From positions 1,389,501 through 1,453,500 of the forward strand of contig NC_087377.1 in the NCBI RefSeq assembly GCF_963675165.1: a stretch of 64,000 nucleotides of DNA. The letters are read 5' to 3'. The notes below the pieces were generated by a model. The model was given only the letters and a program-made list of their open reading frames with translations, was not told where the DNA came from and ran no database searches. The position numbers and the translations under genes were made by a program. Source of the DNA: Halichondria panicea. Lineage: Eukaryota; Porifera; Demospongiae; Suberitida; Halichondriidae. The first letter of the stretch is position 1. Each line of letters opens with the position of its first letter. Positions 51,077 to 64,000 of this stretch are shown piece by piece.

Positions 51077-51905
51077 CATTGTTGTATATATTGAGTATTG
51101 AATATTTGAGATCTATAACATAATAGATACAGCATCTAGTTAGGCTTTGTCTATGGCTGTTTACTTCGTAGCCTAGACTAGTCCTCTCAGATTACCTGTG
51201 GACTGACTTTCACCTGGGGTAGGAGCTTTTGTCCTAGGACAGAAACTCCGGGGGGAGGAAATATCCTAAGGACGGAACCCCCCCCCCGGAGCTCCTGTCC
51301 TGGGGGAGGCCGTGTCCTGTGACACCGGCCCCATGTTTAGGCCCCCCCCAGGCCTAGAATTTTAAAATTTTGGGCTAGTTTAGCTATTAGGTCTGGCCCC
51401 CAGACTAGTCAAAGAGACATAGGTAAGGTTAGCTCTATTAGTTGACAAAGCATCAAAGAGACTGCATGCATGCAAAGACTCTGTATCAAAGTAGCAAAAA
51501 TGTTTGCATTATTATTCTATCATGGAATTCAAAGTGAAGGAAGATTTACCTTTCAAGTTACTCATGCTTTACCTATAAGAGTTAAATGCTTTGATGCAGC
51601 TCTGCAATGTTGGATCTACCTGTAAGACAATCGATGTTGTTGCATAGCTATCGCCATATTTGCAATTTCGTGCTTACTTTCTTAGTCAAATTTCAGGACA
51701 AAAAAGTATAAAACACACAATTTCAGTGCAAAGACAACAATTCATATCTTCCTCCTATGTTTTCCTATATATACATAGAAGATGTAAATTGTTGTGGGAA
51801 TGCTCTAATAGCATCACTGGCTCAGCTCTCAAGCAATGTGGAATCACAGATAGAAGTCAAGAGAGAAACTGTTGTATCATGGTGGAATCACAATAGCAGT
51901 TTCCT

Positions 51906-52959
51906 TTTTTTTTTTTATAAAAGAGCAGATTCACAGAGGCTGACTTTGTTTTCAAATTGGGATTGTGGGTGGAGCTAAATCTACACATAGGGGAGGCGCT
52001 GCAATCAAAATAAATTTGGTAAAGGTCGACACAGTAACACTTAAAAGTGTCTTTTCATTTTCATTACACCAACCATTGTAAAATTAATGTTCAATAATGT
52101 TTGTATGTTCATTATCATAATTATTGTTCAGTTTGCAGTGCTCTTGCACACCAGAGAGAGAGAGAGAGAGTCCTCCCTCCATGCAGAGAGATAGTCCTCC
52201 CTCCATGCAGAGAGAGAGTCCTCCCTCCATGCAGTGTGACAGCCAGCACCGTCGCGAGTATGTGGCACTGCATCGCTGGCCCCCCACCCATCCGCCCATG
52301 GGACCATCTGGGATATCTGTAGCAAATGGTTGTGATATCTCAAATTGAATACAGTTAAGACAGCAATAACCAACCTAGAGGCTGTCCCAGTCCAGGTTAT
52401 TAGAAGGTAGTCTGGCCACGAGACTAATTAGTTACATCCAGGTGGTTAGAATTTGCTATCCAATGGAGATTCTCATGTAAGAGTTGCTGTTGCCTACAGG
52501 GACAAAGCATCGTGTACATACATGTAGGGTATCATACGCACACCCACCTAACATGAGGGTGTGGCCATCATGTGGGTGTGGCCACAGTTGTAGTAGGTGT
52601 GGTCTGACCACTCCCCCTCCAGAGAACCAGTAGATCGAGTTCATTTTTCATTTACAGTATGACAAACGAAAAGGAAATGAAAAATGATGGGGCGCCCCAA
52701 AAGTATGATTGTGATGAGTTATGTATGATGGTTCATTGCAGCAGCTATATAGCTGTGGGTACAAGGGAGAGGGGTTAGCAACATGCATCATATATACACA
52801 AAGGGACAATAAGAAGTTAGCAACTGCTGCCTCCTACAGATCAAGACACACAGCTATCTATAAGGAAGGACAGATTACATGCACTCACTCGTGGTTGAGG
52901 AGGAGGACATTGTTGCTTATTCCATCAGTGTTTGTGGGATTTGGTGATGTACATCAGTA
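51906..52959. other. no gene recognised; short GA and CTCCCTCCATGCA repeats
   Basis: A (GA)n tract and three copies of AGTCCTCCCTCCATGCAG (52170-52232). The remainder is unremarkable AT-rich DNA with no supported exon. Confidence 0.45.
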
Positions 52960-54860
52960 GATATATGTTCCATGCTTGACTTCAGTATGTGACGTGGTGG
53001 ATACTCCCTCCAGTGCAGTAGGTCCCCCGGAGCCAGAACCATGTAGTGTGAAGGGTAGGGTTAGGACACATACGTAGTACTACCTCATACATGGAATTAC
53101 ACTACACAAGGCTTGAACTGTATAATTATATATAAAAGCTTATAATTATTTAGAATTAATTATCAGACCACCACAACCGATACGTAGATGTCACCAGCAG
53201 TCCCTCTACTGTCAGATGTAATATGGAGTTTTTTCTCTATATAGAAATTCCGCCAGTTGTCATCCAGAGCTAGAACCATGTAGTGGGAGAAATAGATTAT
53301 TAGGGGGTACATGCATGCATGGGGTTAGGTACTCATGTCATGTAACACACAAGGCTTGTTACTGTATAAGGCTCAAATAAGAATAATTGTCAGACCATAA
53401 CCGATATAATTATGTAGATTCTTGATAGTGAAATGCCAGTGTGTCGAATAAAAACGAGTTCTTTCTAGAGATTCTGCCAGTTGGTCCCCAAGAGCCAGCT
53501 AGAACTCTATAATGCATGTATGACACCAGGGGTAGAGGTTAGGACACAGAGCACACACATGTACACAAGGCTTGCTACGTAACTAGCTGTGTATAAGGCT
53601 CAATATTATTTTAAACTTGTTAGACCACAACCGATATGTAGATTCTTGTTTGAAATGCTGTCGATCCAGTGTCGGATATAAACGAGTCTTTTATAGAAGT
53701 TCCGCCAGTTGTGTCATCCAGAGCTAGAACCATGTAGTGGGAGAAATAGATTATTAGAGGGTACATGCATGCATGGGGTTAGGTACTCATGTCATGTAAC
53801 ACACAAGGCTTGTTACTGTATAAGGCTCAAATAAGAATAATTATTATTTAGAATAATTGTCAGACCACCACAAGCGACATGTAGATTCTTGATAGTGAAA
53901 TGCCACAAGTAGTTCTTCCAGCGTGTCGAATAAACGAGTCTTTCTAGAAATTCTGCCGGTTGGTCCTCCAGAGCTAGAACCATGTAGTGGGAGAATTTGG
54001 TTAGAATAGGATTATAGGAAGTATACTATAGGTACGTCTGAAGCACACAATACATGCAGCTGGTGAGTGGTTCTACAGGGATGCAAGGTTTGAAAGAGAC
54101 AGACTATAGTAAAGCAGTTGGTTGTTGGGTATAGGACACATCAGTAGTAATCATACATGTACGAATATACACAAGGCTTGATAGAATGGTGTAAGGCTCA
54201 ATATATTAATCGTTAGACCACAACCGATATATAGGTTCTCGATATGCTGCCAGTATCCAGTGTGTCGGACATAAAAGAGTCTTTTCTATACAAATTCCGC
54301 CAGTTGGTCCCCTCCAGAGCAAGAACCATGTAGTGTAAGAAATAGATTAGGACTCATCAATACAGTACCAGGAGTGCCTGATAGTACTCATACATGCTAA
54401 TATACCAGGCTTGCTTGATAACTATCTAATGCCAAACTACAACCCATAATTATAATAATCATGTAGATTCTTGAAATGTCACCATCTGCAGTGCAGTGTG
54501 TCAGATCTGCCAGTTGGTCCCCCAGAGCAAGAACTATGCAGTGCGAGAAATAGATTATTAGGGGGTAGACATTAGTATAGACACGATTAAAGGCTTGATA
54601 TACAGTACGTATAAGGCTCGTCATAACTATCAGACCACAACCAGTCTGTGCGTGAGTACCACCATCTGCAGTGTTGATAGCCAGTGTCAGTGTCAGTGAT
54701 GTTAGTAGAAATGTTCCAGACTTGACTTCATAAGTAGTGGATAGACTTCAGTACTTCATATAGTTCAGATAGACTTCATTAGTTCACAATAGTTCAGTAG
54801 TGGATAGACTTGACTTCAATATTCCACCCAGTGGTCTCGTGTTGTCAGATCTGTAGAAAT
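52960..54860. repeat. degenerate tandem repeat, about 7-8 units of roughly 230 bp
   Basis: Each unit carries ACCACAACCGATATGTAGAT, a GAGTC/TTTCTAGAAATTC segment, GCCAGTTGGTCC, AGAGCTAGAACCATGTAGTG and AAATAGATTATTAGG, with many indels. Confidence 0.8.
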
Positions 54861-54897
54861 AAATCAGCATGTATTATTGAAAAGTTGCACAAGACAG

Positions 54898-55848
<951 letters not shown>

Positions 55849-56842
55849 TGTCATAAAATTTTGGGCCCCCCGGCCTAGAATTTTAAAACTTTGGATCCCC
55901 GGGCCTAAAATGTTAACAGTTTAGGCCCCCCAGGGGGTCCAAACTGTTAACATTCTAGGCCCCCCTCTTCTCAGCTATCCTTTTCTGCACGATAGAACAA
56001 AGTCAAAGAGATAATTATTATAATATGGTAAGGTTAGCTCTATTAGTTGACAAAGCATCAAAGAGACGCATGCATGCAAAGACTCTGTATCAAAGTAGCA
56101 AAAATGTTTGCATTATTATTCTATCATGGAATTCAAAGTGAAGGAAGATTTACCTTTCAAGTTACTCATGCTTTACCTATAAGAGTTAAATGCTTTGATG
56201 CAGCTTGGATCTGCCTGTAAGACAATCAATGTTGTTGCATAGCTATCGCCATATTTGCAACTTCGTGCTTGCTTACTTTCTTAGTCAAATTTCAGGACAA
56301 AAAAATATAAAACACACAATTTCAGTGCAAAGACAACAATTCATATCTTCCTCCATGTTACATAGAAGATGTAAATTGTTGTGGGGATGCTCCAATAGCA
56401 TCACTGGCTCAGCTCTCAAGTAATGTGGAATCACAGATAGAAGTCAAGAGAGAAACTGTTGTATCATGGTGGAATCACAATAGCAGTTTCCTTTCGGGAC
56501 AAGGGTAATAATTATTGGAAAGTCCGGACCAATTCGGGACAGTTGGCACCTATGTGCTTCGTGCTGCATGAGGCCTGATTCATAGAATGACATGGTTCAG
56601 TGTGATGGCTGTGAGACCAGTGGTATACTACTGTACATGCATGAAACGTGTGTGTGTGTGAGGATCGAGAGCTGCATTCAGTAACTGGCACTGCATAAAC
56701 TGTGAAGACCATAGAAGACTGTATTGGTGTATTTTGAGAATGCACTGTCACATAATGTTACCGCTGTTGCGCTGGGGGCCTAAAATGTTAAAATTCTAGG
56801 CCCGGGGGGGCCCAATCTCATGGGGCCTAAAATTTTATGACA
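55849..56842 (+). mobile_element. Ginger-like non-autonomous element, 994 bp
   Basis: The ends TGTCATAAAATTTTGGGCC and GGCCTAAAATTTTATGACA are flanked by CCGG on both sides (55845-55848, 56843-56846). The interior 56000-56490 matches 51400-51905. Near the right end a PHD-like remnant reads NDMVQCDGC then NWHCINCED, so it is a deletion derivative of a PHD-encoding element. Confidence 0.85.
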
Positions 56843-56912
56843 CCGGTACCGCCAAAATGTTAATAATATCCGCTGCTTAAGTATTGCAACACTCTTGCGA
56901 CCGTATAGTTAA

Positions 56913-58307
56913 CCGAATAGCCGCGGTTGACGCTTTGAAGCGTCAATACGTGAATAGCTGGTAGCCGCGGTTGACGCTTTGAAGCGTCAACCGCACATTA
57001 CTCTACTCTTAATTAATTTGTGGTGAGCTACAACCTTCCAGAGCTCCACAGCTTTGCAAGGCTTCTCTCGAAGGTCAACAGAAGCCGTACTGAGTCCGAT
57101 CACCATAGGTTAGCAATCAAAAATTTGCTGAAATTTTCATGTGAAATTTGTATTTCAATATCAATCTCAAAAGTGAACATACATTATAATAAATACAATT
57201 ACAATTAATTCTATGGTACAACAATGACTAAGAGGCCTCTGTACACAGGGGATGAGGTACTCCTAGGTATCCTGGATAGTAGTCACAGTGAGTAGACCTT
57301 CTCAGACCCATATGATGGTGGTGGTTCCATGGCAGATAGCAGTGACGATAGTTTCACAGACCTGCATGAGGAAGAAGGAGTATTACCAACCAAGCAGACC
57401 ACCTCTAGAATCAATTGTTCTTACACACAGTAGAACATAACCTCCTCAGAGACAAACACCAGCCAACAAGCCAGCCATAAAGAAATTGAATTTTAAATGT
57501 ACCTTTGTTTGGGGTGGTGCCTAAAAGATCAAAAGATTATCATGCAATCAATACACACACTAAATTGAATAATAACATTCAGCCACATAATTATAATTGA
57601 ATTGCTATAATAGACAGCAGACTAAAAATTAGGAATGTACAGGCACTAACTCACAAGCCAACAAACCTAAAAAAGTCTATTGAGAATGGCCATACACAAA
57701 GTACAGTACATCTCATACAAGGGTGCCAAATAATTATGAATCATGCAACCTTAGACATAATTATGTATAGGCTCCCACAAGCAAACTGACATGCAATGGA
57801 ACTCATAGGCACATATAAAGCAATTGTGATCCTACAACAAACTGGGAGTTCATAAAAAGATTCAACTTTGGACACAGAAGAATTACAATGCATATCACAG
57901 GCAAACACACAAGCCAACTAATCACACAAGCCAACTAATGACAAATTATGACCTAATCCTAGCTGGGGAGCATAACACAACCAACAAGCCTATTATGTTG
58001 GGAAGAAAATGTCCTTACACAAGTAAACAGTACACTCATAAGCCCAACAGCCTTTGCTTTCCCCTGAAAAGGTCAGAACATTATTATGCAATCAACCTCT
58101 GTACAAGTCATGTACAGTGAGCCTAATAGTAGTGAGCCTAATTGATTAGTAGCCTAATTGAATTGTAACCTTGGAAGCAAGCAGAAACTTCACACAAGCC
58201 TAGGCACAAGAATTAACTTTTGGCAGCACTGATAATGTAAATTGTTAGCAACATAAAGTATCATGCCACAGGCACACACAGGGGGCACACACGCACGCAC
58301 GGGCGGG

Positions 58308-58351
<44 letters not shown>

Positions 58352-59516
58352 CGCGGGCACCAATAGTGAGTACACATGCAGCTATTAACAGAATACATTG
58401 TGGATGAGACCAACAGATAGCTAAGCATAACACCTTTACATTGCAACACTGCTGAGCGTACATATTATAGGCTTCTGTATTTTAAACTCGGGCTTCAACA
58501 CACTGCTGGTGCAAGTATAGTTTACAAGCTACGTAGGTAAGCGTATAGTATTATCAGCTAAAAACATACGCACACAAAGCTTACCTCTAAAGTAATCTCT
58601 CGCTCTGTCCTTGGCTGGTTGACTCTTCGACTGTTCAGATAGAACTACAAGGTAGCTTGAAGAGAACTGTTACTGTTACTAAGGGGTGCATCTTTCTTTG
58701 CCACACTGAAACAAATAAATTGAATATCAAACAATGTACACTACACTCTAAAAACAGGCTCTAAACTAACTCAGCTTCTACACCAGTATACTTTACACAC
58801 TCATAAGCTATCTAGGCAAGTGCATAAGCATATTAAATCAGCTCAGAGGCTTCTGAAGGCTTATACTAGCTACATAATCCTTGCTATATACGCACACAAA
58901 GCTTACCTCTGAAGTGATCCCTTGCTCTGGCCCTTGGCTGGTTGACTGTTTCGTTGGAAACCAGGAGATCCTGACACAGTAACTACTGTAGACTACTTTA
59001 GTAAGAAGTTGAATAAAGAAAACTGTCACTGTTTCCAAGTTATGCATCTTTCTTTGCTAGAGGCAAATGCTGAAAAAGAGAAAATAATTTGAATATCAAA
59101 CGTTGTCGACTACACTCTAAAAACAGGCTCTAAACTCACAAAGCTACTCTTCCAGTATATTTCACACACTCAGAGGCTATCTAGGTAGGTGGACAAGCAT
59201 ATTAAATCAGCTCAAAAGGCTTCTAAAGGCTGAACTAGGAAAATGATGATCGCTATACACACACAGAGCTTACTTGTGAAATGATCCTTCGCTGGGGCCT
59301 TGGCTGGTATACTCCTCCGTTCAAAACTTAGAGATCCTGGCAGAGTAGCTATTCTAGACTAGTTTGCAACAAAGTTGCCTGCAGAAAACTACTACTACTT
59401 CTTAGCTACGCATCTTTCTTTGCTAAGAGCTGATAATGAAAGTAATTTAAAATTAATTAGATTTTGGTTCCACGGTGGGCGGTACTACGTATGAAATCAT
59501 AACCGCGGCTATTCGG
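56913..59516. mobile_element. 2.6-kb TTAA-flanked (piggyBac-like) element
   Basis: The ends CCGAATAGCCGCGGTT and AACCGCGGCTATTCGG are perfect inverted repeats flanked by TTAA (56909-56912 and 59517-59520). A subterminal repeat GCGGTTGACGCTTTGAAGCG occurs twice at the left. A remnant at 57222-57430 reads MTKRPLYTGDEVLLGILDSS, a stop, then an acidic DSSDDSF stretch, like the acidic N terminus of piggyBac transposases. No catalytic core was seen. Two or three degenerate roughly 350-bp units fill 58590-59450. Confidence 0.8.
58289..58344. repeat. (CA)n-type microsatellite
   Basis: CGCACGCACGGGCGGGCACG followed by an uninterrupted CA run. Confidence 0.9.
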
Positions 59517-60815
59517 TTAATGGACAAAATGTAAGCTTTAAAGCACCAGAAAACACATGGATAGGAGAATATAAAACCAGTTATGGTAGGTAGGATTTGA
59601 AGGATACCCTTGCTGGCATACATAGAAGGGATAATGATGAGACAACAGGCAGGCTTTAATCAATTACCTCAGTAGATAGCAAACACATTAAAATCGAGAC
59701 AGCAATCAAAATCCATGGCGTATGCAATTGCCACGCCAATTTTTGTAACTTATTATCAATTGAAAACAACGTTGTCATGTATACTATGCATATCGTATAG
59801 TGGGTAATCATAACGGCGAGTAAAAATATTTGTTATTTTTGTGGGGAATCTTCATGGCCTACACGAAATTTTCACCTACGAAAACGTAGGTATGCTTATA
59901 CAGTAACGCATACTATACTCGCGAAAATCACCATTTCCCATTCAGTGAAACGAATCTCACGAACATTTACCCACTATGATTATATGGTAGTAAGACTTTT
60001 GCTCAGAAGTAGAGATACAAAAACCTGTTCACATTTCTTAAGCTCAGATGGCACCAATGCAAAACTGTGAAAATACTTTCAATGTAAGTACAACCAGAAG
60101 TCTCGAGGTCAGCTGCGCGTTTACCTCCTCAAGAGAAGGCCACACACAGATTGAAGCCAGTACAAGAGCACTGACTTACACTTGTACCTCTGCTTCAGAG
60201 CAAAATGAGCAAAAATAAAATTGCTTCTCCTCCAAACACTTCAAGCTTTTTAAACTAGTCCGCCAATTCTTAATTTCATGAAAACATTCTCCCTTAGGTA
60301 TTACAATAGAGATATAATAATACAGTCCTACACTTTGCCCACTTTATGTGTTACCTCATTGAAATCAATTTAGCATTATTATAAATTAGGTATGGGCAAA
60401 GTGTAGTATCTGTTGTAATTTGTTTCACCTTATAATTATCACGGAGCTCAGACAATGGAAGATACCAGACTTGAGTTTCATTCTGATTTCTGTCACAGAT
60501 CTTGATCCTTTGATATCGTAGAAACGGAACTTGCACGCATGCAGCAGTAATTCAGTCTGCAGATGTGATGCATGTGTAGTCAGGGGGAATCAAAGTGATA
60601 AGAACACATGCATGTTCAATGCTGTTAACAAGGTGCAACAGAGAATTTCCTAACAGCAAAACCACAATAGATAATGATTTCTTAAGCCTAAACTTGCACC
60701 AAGCAAGAGTACTCAACAAAACAGCCCCTATAAAGGCCACCTCTGTATAATGACCAAAACATTGCTCCACAAATGTGTTCAGTGCAAGCATTCTTCATGC
60801 AGATAATCTTGTACA
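59517..60815. other. no gene recognised; one decayed MITE
   Basis: At 59796-59992 is a degenerate ACCGTATAGCGGGTAA-family MITE (ATCGTATAGTGGGTAATCAT ... CATTTACCCACTATGATTAT). No exon is supported in the rest. Confidence 0.5.
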
Positions 60816-61556
60816 GCTAAGGTCCTAGACTTCATCACATAATTGTTCAATGGTTTAGGTATCCTGACAATCCCTTTATGGGTGTTACAAATGTTCACAG
60901 TGTTTATAATTCATGATTTACTGGTTTTCAGGTACACTTTTGGTTAGAGTAATAACTTTTGAAAAATTAATAGCTTAGCTTTCAAATTTCTGTAGTAAGT
61001 TTACAGATAAATGGGCTACATTTTGATACCAAGAACATCCTATATGCTTATTCCATTGCTGAGATAACACTGAAAAGCTACATAATTTACTATTTTCTAC
61101 TGTTTTGATGACATCGCAGCTGCAAACCACAAACCAGTGATGCTTTAATCAACCACAAACGTAATTAAAAGTGGGCGGACAGTTATTGTACGCCCACTTA
61201 CATTACATGTTAATTTGAGTGTCATTGATTTGTGGTTAGCAGCTTGTGATGTCATCAAAACAGTAGAAAATAGTAGAATATGTAGTTTTTCAGTGATATT
61301 CAACAATGGAATAAGCATAGAGGATGTTCTTGGTATCAAAATGTAGCCCATTTATTTGTAAACTTACCAGAGAACTTTTAACGCTAAGCTATAAAATTTT
61401 CAGAAGATATTACTCTAACCAAAAGTGTACCTAAAAACCGGTAAATGATGAATTATAGACACTGTGAGCATATGTAAGACCCATAAAGGGATGGTCAGGA
61501 TACCTAAACCATTAATCTATTGTGTGATAAAAGTCCAAGACCTTAGCTGTTTAAGG
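60816..61556. mobile_element. 740-bp long hairpin / foldback element
   Basis: ACAGCTAAGGTC at the left is mirrored by GACCTTAGCTGT at the right. Arms of about 340 bp stay alignable throughout (for example GGTTTAGGTATCCTGACAAT against ATGGTCAGGATACCTAAACC, and GGGCTACATTTTGATACCAA against TTGGTATCAAAATGTAGCCC). The centre GTGGGCGGACAGTTATTGTA/CGCCCAC is a short hairpin. Confidence 0.9.
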
Positions 61557-64000
61557 TTAGTGTTTTATTACTCTAACCGGTTACCCACTATAACAATTTG
61601 CTGTTGTTCTATTAATCACCACAAACCCACCACCTTATGTTTCAATGGAAACATTTTTGATACGTTGTAGTTCAGTCATTCATCTACACACGGGTATCAA
61701 CACCATTTCTTAGAAATGCTCCAATCAAAAGATATTTACATTTAAGTACAACTACTCACACATTTGTGGTAATCTACTCTCTAGACTAAATGAACTGTAC
61801 ATACTATAAGCTTTTCAACACTGCTATCACAGGTTTGGTTTGGCCCTAACGATATACTACATGGTACTCTTCTTTTGCAAGTGAAAGTCTGCAATCCACT
61901 GTGTGTATGGATGTGATGACTGAGAGGTGTAATGACTAGGACAGAATAGGTGTGGCTTAGTAGATTAGATGATAGATTAGGCATGGGTTCGATTCCCTTG
62001 GGGGACTTTTCTTACATTTTTTTAATAATTTCTCTAATACTACATACTTCCTCTCAAGTCATAGAATCAAGTTGGGGCATCGCCCGCTTTCACGGAAACC
62101 AGGCAACAACATTAATTTTTTTGTAGAAGTGGCCAAAATAGTTCAACTAACACTAAAAGTATTTTGATCATATCTAACAATCTAATAGTGGTTTTGCTGT
62201 GGCATGCACTCTGTTGCAAGTCACTGTATACATTTCCCACTCTGCACAAAACCCACAAGTGTGTGACTGAGGCAAAACAGTTGGTAAACCACAGACATAA
62301 GACACTGCCTACTTCTCACAACATGAGTAACAACTGTAGCTAGAGAATAAAGGACTGCAAGCCTCTCTGTACCAGCTATCCTCTCTGTACCAGCAATTCA
62401 AGCCTCTCTGCACCAGATACCCTTGATATTGTAAGCAATTCCTATACTAGGTTTGTGAGCTACTACTACTAGTCACACAGACTGAATGTCTGGAGCTATA
62501 AGAGAGAAACTGTCTCCTCAGCGTCGGGGCAAGGTACTTTAGATAGTTCTATATAGTTTTTTTACATGTATACTGGAAAATACCCTCTAGACCTACTTTG
62601 AGTGTAACCAGTAATATATTCCCCATACATGCACCCAGCAATACTATGTTCACCTGATGGGATGTTGTGGGGGGGGGGGGGGGCTGCATGGGGTAACTGG
62701 ATTAAGACTCTCATGCAGGGGGGTGGAGTCTTGTACACCCTTGCAGCTGGAAGGCCTGGGAGAGAAAAAAAGGATGAAATGTGAAGACATCTGCAGAACA
62801 ACAATTAACGTTGTTAGCATGCATGATTGCTGAATACACTGTATATAGTTTATACAATTAATTTTAATTATACTGAATATAAATGTTTCCTCACTAGTGT
62901 AGCGCCTCCATGATTATGCAGCCAGTCAGTGACATCAATCTCGCTCGCTGGTTTGTGTTGTCACTAAGAGTTGAGACATCTGCAAAACAGCAAAACAGGC
63001 AATAATTGTTAGCTGGTTGCAGAATACAGACTGCAGAATTATTAATGCACAGAATAATATTATTGTGACAATGACCTAACAGCAAAACTCATGCTTGCGC
63101 TTACTAGTTATACATATATACAACTATAGGATTTTATTATACACAGCAATCCACTTACCATCAGTTGCTTGGGTGGTTGGAAAGACACTATTTTCCTCTG
63201 GTGAGTTTCTTCATCCTCCACGAGGAGGTTGCGCAATCAGTAGATCTACGCATGTGCAGAAATAGTGAGCCCCACCCCCCTTCTTGTTTTTGCACACATG
63301 GACTGTTTCCCATGTTTAATATAGCTATGGCAGCTAGCTGTGGGCCTCAAGGATCCCACTTCTGTACAAGCCAACTCCTGGAAGGAGGAGTAGGTATAAT
63401 GTTTGCATTCCCAAGTTTATGTTCATTTTTTATTCTGGTTCTCAATAACATTGCTGCTGAATTATTAGCAAGAGCGGGTGCATGTGATACACAACTGTTA
63501 CAAGACTAATAGTTGATGGTTTCAAATGTTCAAGACTATGGACTTCAGAGAACTGATCTCTCGTTCCCTCGTGACATCCCAGCAGCTGGCTATCTTGTTA
63601 ACTGCGACTTCTCTTTAGTTTACCTGAGAGAGAGAGAGAGAGAGAGAGAGAGGTTATCATGCAAACAATGTAGGAGGAGGGTCTAATGTGTATAATAATC
63701 AATTTTCAGTTAATAAAGGTATTGACTAAATATTGACCAGGTGCATGTTTCCTTTACCATTCAATCAATGGGTATCCCAACTCTTTGAAATCGGATGTTC
63801 GTAGTACAACCTAAAATTTAGCTATAAAATTCTGAAAAGTACATGCACCCATTTATACTGAATAATTATATAGCCCAAGCTATGGACAATTTGGGCCTGA
63901 CCGATCTAAAAACACCATTATTGGACGTTCCAAACAAATATACTGTGTTTGGTCCTGCTTGGTCTAAATACAGTTACCATAAGACCTCAATTTAATTAAA
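61557..64000. other. no gene recognised to window end
   Basis: It contains a tRNA-like pol III promoter remnant near 61953-61996, a G-run at 62670-62683, a (GA)n tract at 63626-63651, and repeats of CCTCTCTGTACCAGC at 62360-62415. Short minus-strand open stretches (62700-62790, 62885-62985) cannot be tied to a protein. Confidence 0.45.

Larger units (their letters stand above)
49503..51324 (+). mobile_element. Ginger1-like DNA transposon, 1.8 kb, inactive
   Basis: The ends TGTCATAGGATAGAACCTCC and (inverted) TGTCACAGGACACGGCCTCC begin 5'-TGT and end ACA-3'. CCGG is duplicated at 49499-49502 and 51325-51328. A TGT..ACA terminus with a 4-bp duplication and a gypsy-type integrase is the Ginger hallmark. 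It lies inside the left end of another element of the same group. Confidence 0.8.
49480..51905. mobile_element. host Ginger-like non-autonomous element interrupted by a second Ginger-like element
   Basis: The left end is TGTCATAAAATTTTGGGCC after CCGG (49476-49479), the same as the element at 55849. It is interrupted from 49503 to 51324, then continues with GGCCTAGAATTTTAAAATTT and 51400-51905, which matches 56000-56490 (AGGTTAGCTCTATTAGTTGA; EDVNCCGNALIASLAQLSS reading). It stops at a T-run near 51908; no right terminus was found. Confidence 0.65.

Noticed and set aside
63165-63509. 114-codon plus-strand frame near the window end
   Set aside because: No domain, no splice context, and composition like the surrounding non-coding DNA.

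Overview
This is a eukaryotic, almost certainly metazoan, window: coding sequence is split into short exons with GT..AG borders, most of the DNA is intronic or intergenic, and there are many transposon-derived repeats and minisatellites. SRCR domains, a ciliary gene (CFAP299), a death domain, ankyrin repeats joined to a P-loop GTPase, an AT-rich background and the recurring word ATAATTAT suggest a sponge (probably a demosponge). That taxonomic call is inference, not proof.

Layout. (1) 1-13,740, minus strand: an ankyrin-repeat gene (copy A, ATG at 10,626) whose phase-1 exons run leftward and join in frame to a P-loop/ROCO-like GTPase exon that leaves the window at base 1. Upstream of it lies a gene fragment related to AAK1/BIKE/GAK (NAK-family) kinases. 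(2) 14,400-14,738: a death-domain exon on the minus strand. (3) 15,312-17,107: a 45-bp minisatellite broken by a small transposon. (4) 18,468-20,890: CFAP299 on the minus strand. One of its 3' splice sites lies inside a 14-copy tandem array. (5) 21,002-28,013: head-to-head with CFAP299, a plus-strand surface-receptor gene (signal peptide, unknown ectodomain, four SRCR domains, one membrane segment, proline-rich tail) with at least two apparent frame breaks. (6) 28,536-29,127: a 40-bp minisatellite. (7) 30,364-33,000: two unrecognised minus-strand gene pieces. (8) 33,850-49,250: a second copy (B) of the ankyrin and kinase genes. It has degenerate features, and its kinase intron carries a 5.8-kb array of a 74-bp repeat that has only about four copies in gene A. 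(9) 49,476-59,520: a transposon nest. A Ginger-like element (integrase, Ulp1-like protease, PHD finger) sits inside another Ginger-like element and is itself hit by a 47-bp MITE. A second non-autonomous Ginger-like copy, a block of degenerate tandem repeats, about 200 bp of (CA)n and a 2.6-kb TTAA-flanked piggyBac-like element follow. (10) 59,520-64,000: a 740-bp hairpin and no recognisable gene.

The two paralogous segments allow an unusually direct reading of transposon history. For several insertions the other copy, the tandem array or the interrupted protein domain preserves the empty site, so the element ends and target duplications can be read from this window alone. Many of the genes carry frameshifts or lack exons. 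Whether these are pseudogenes, alleles or assembly errors cannot be decided here.
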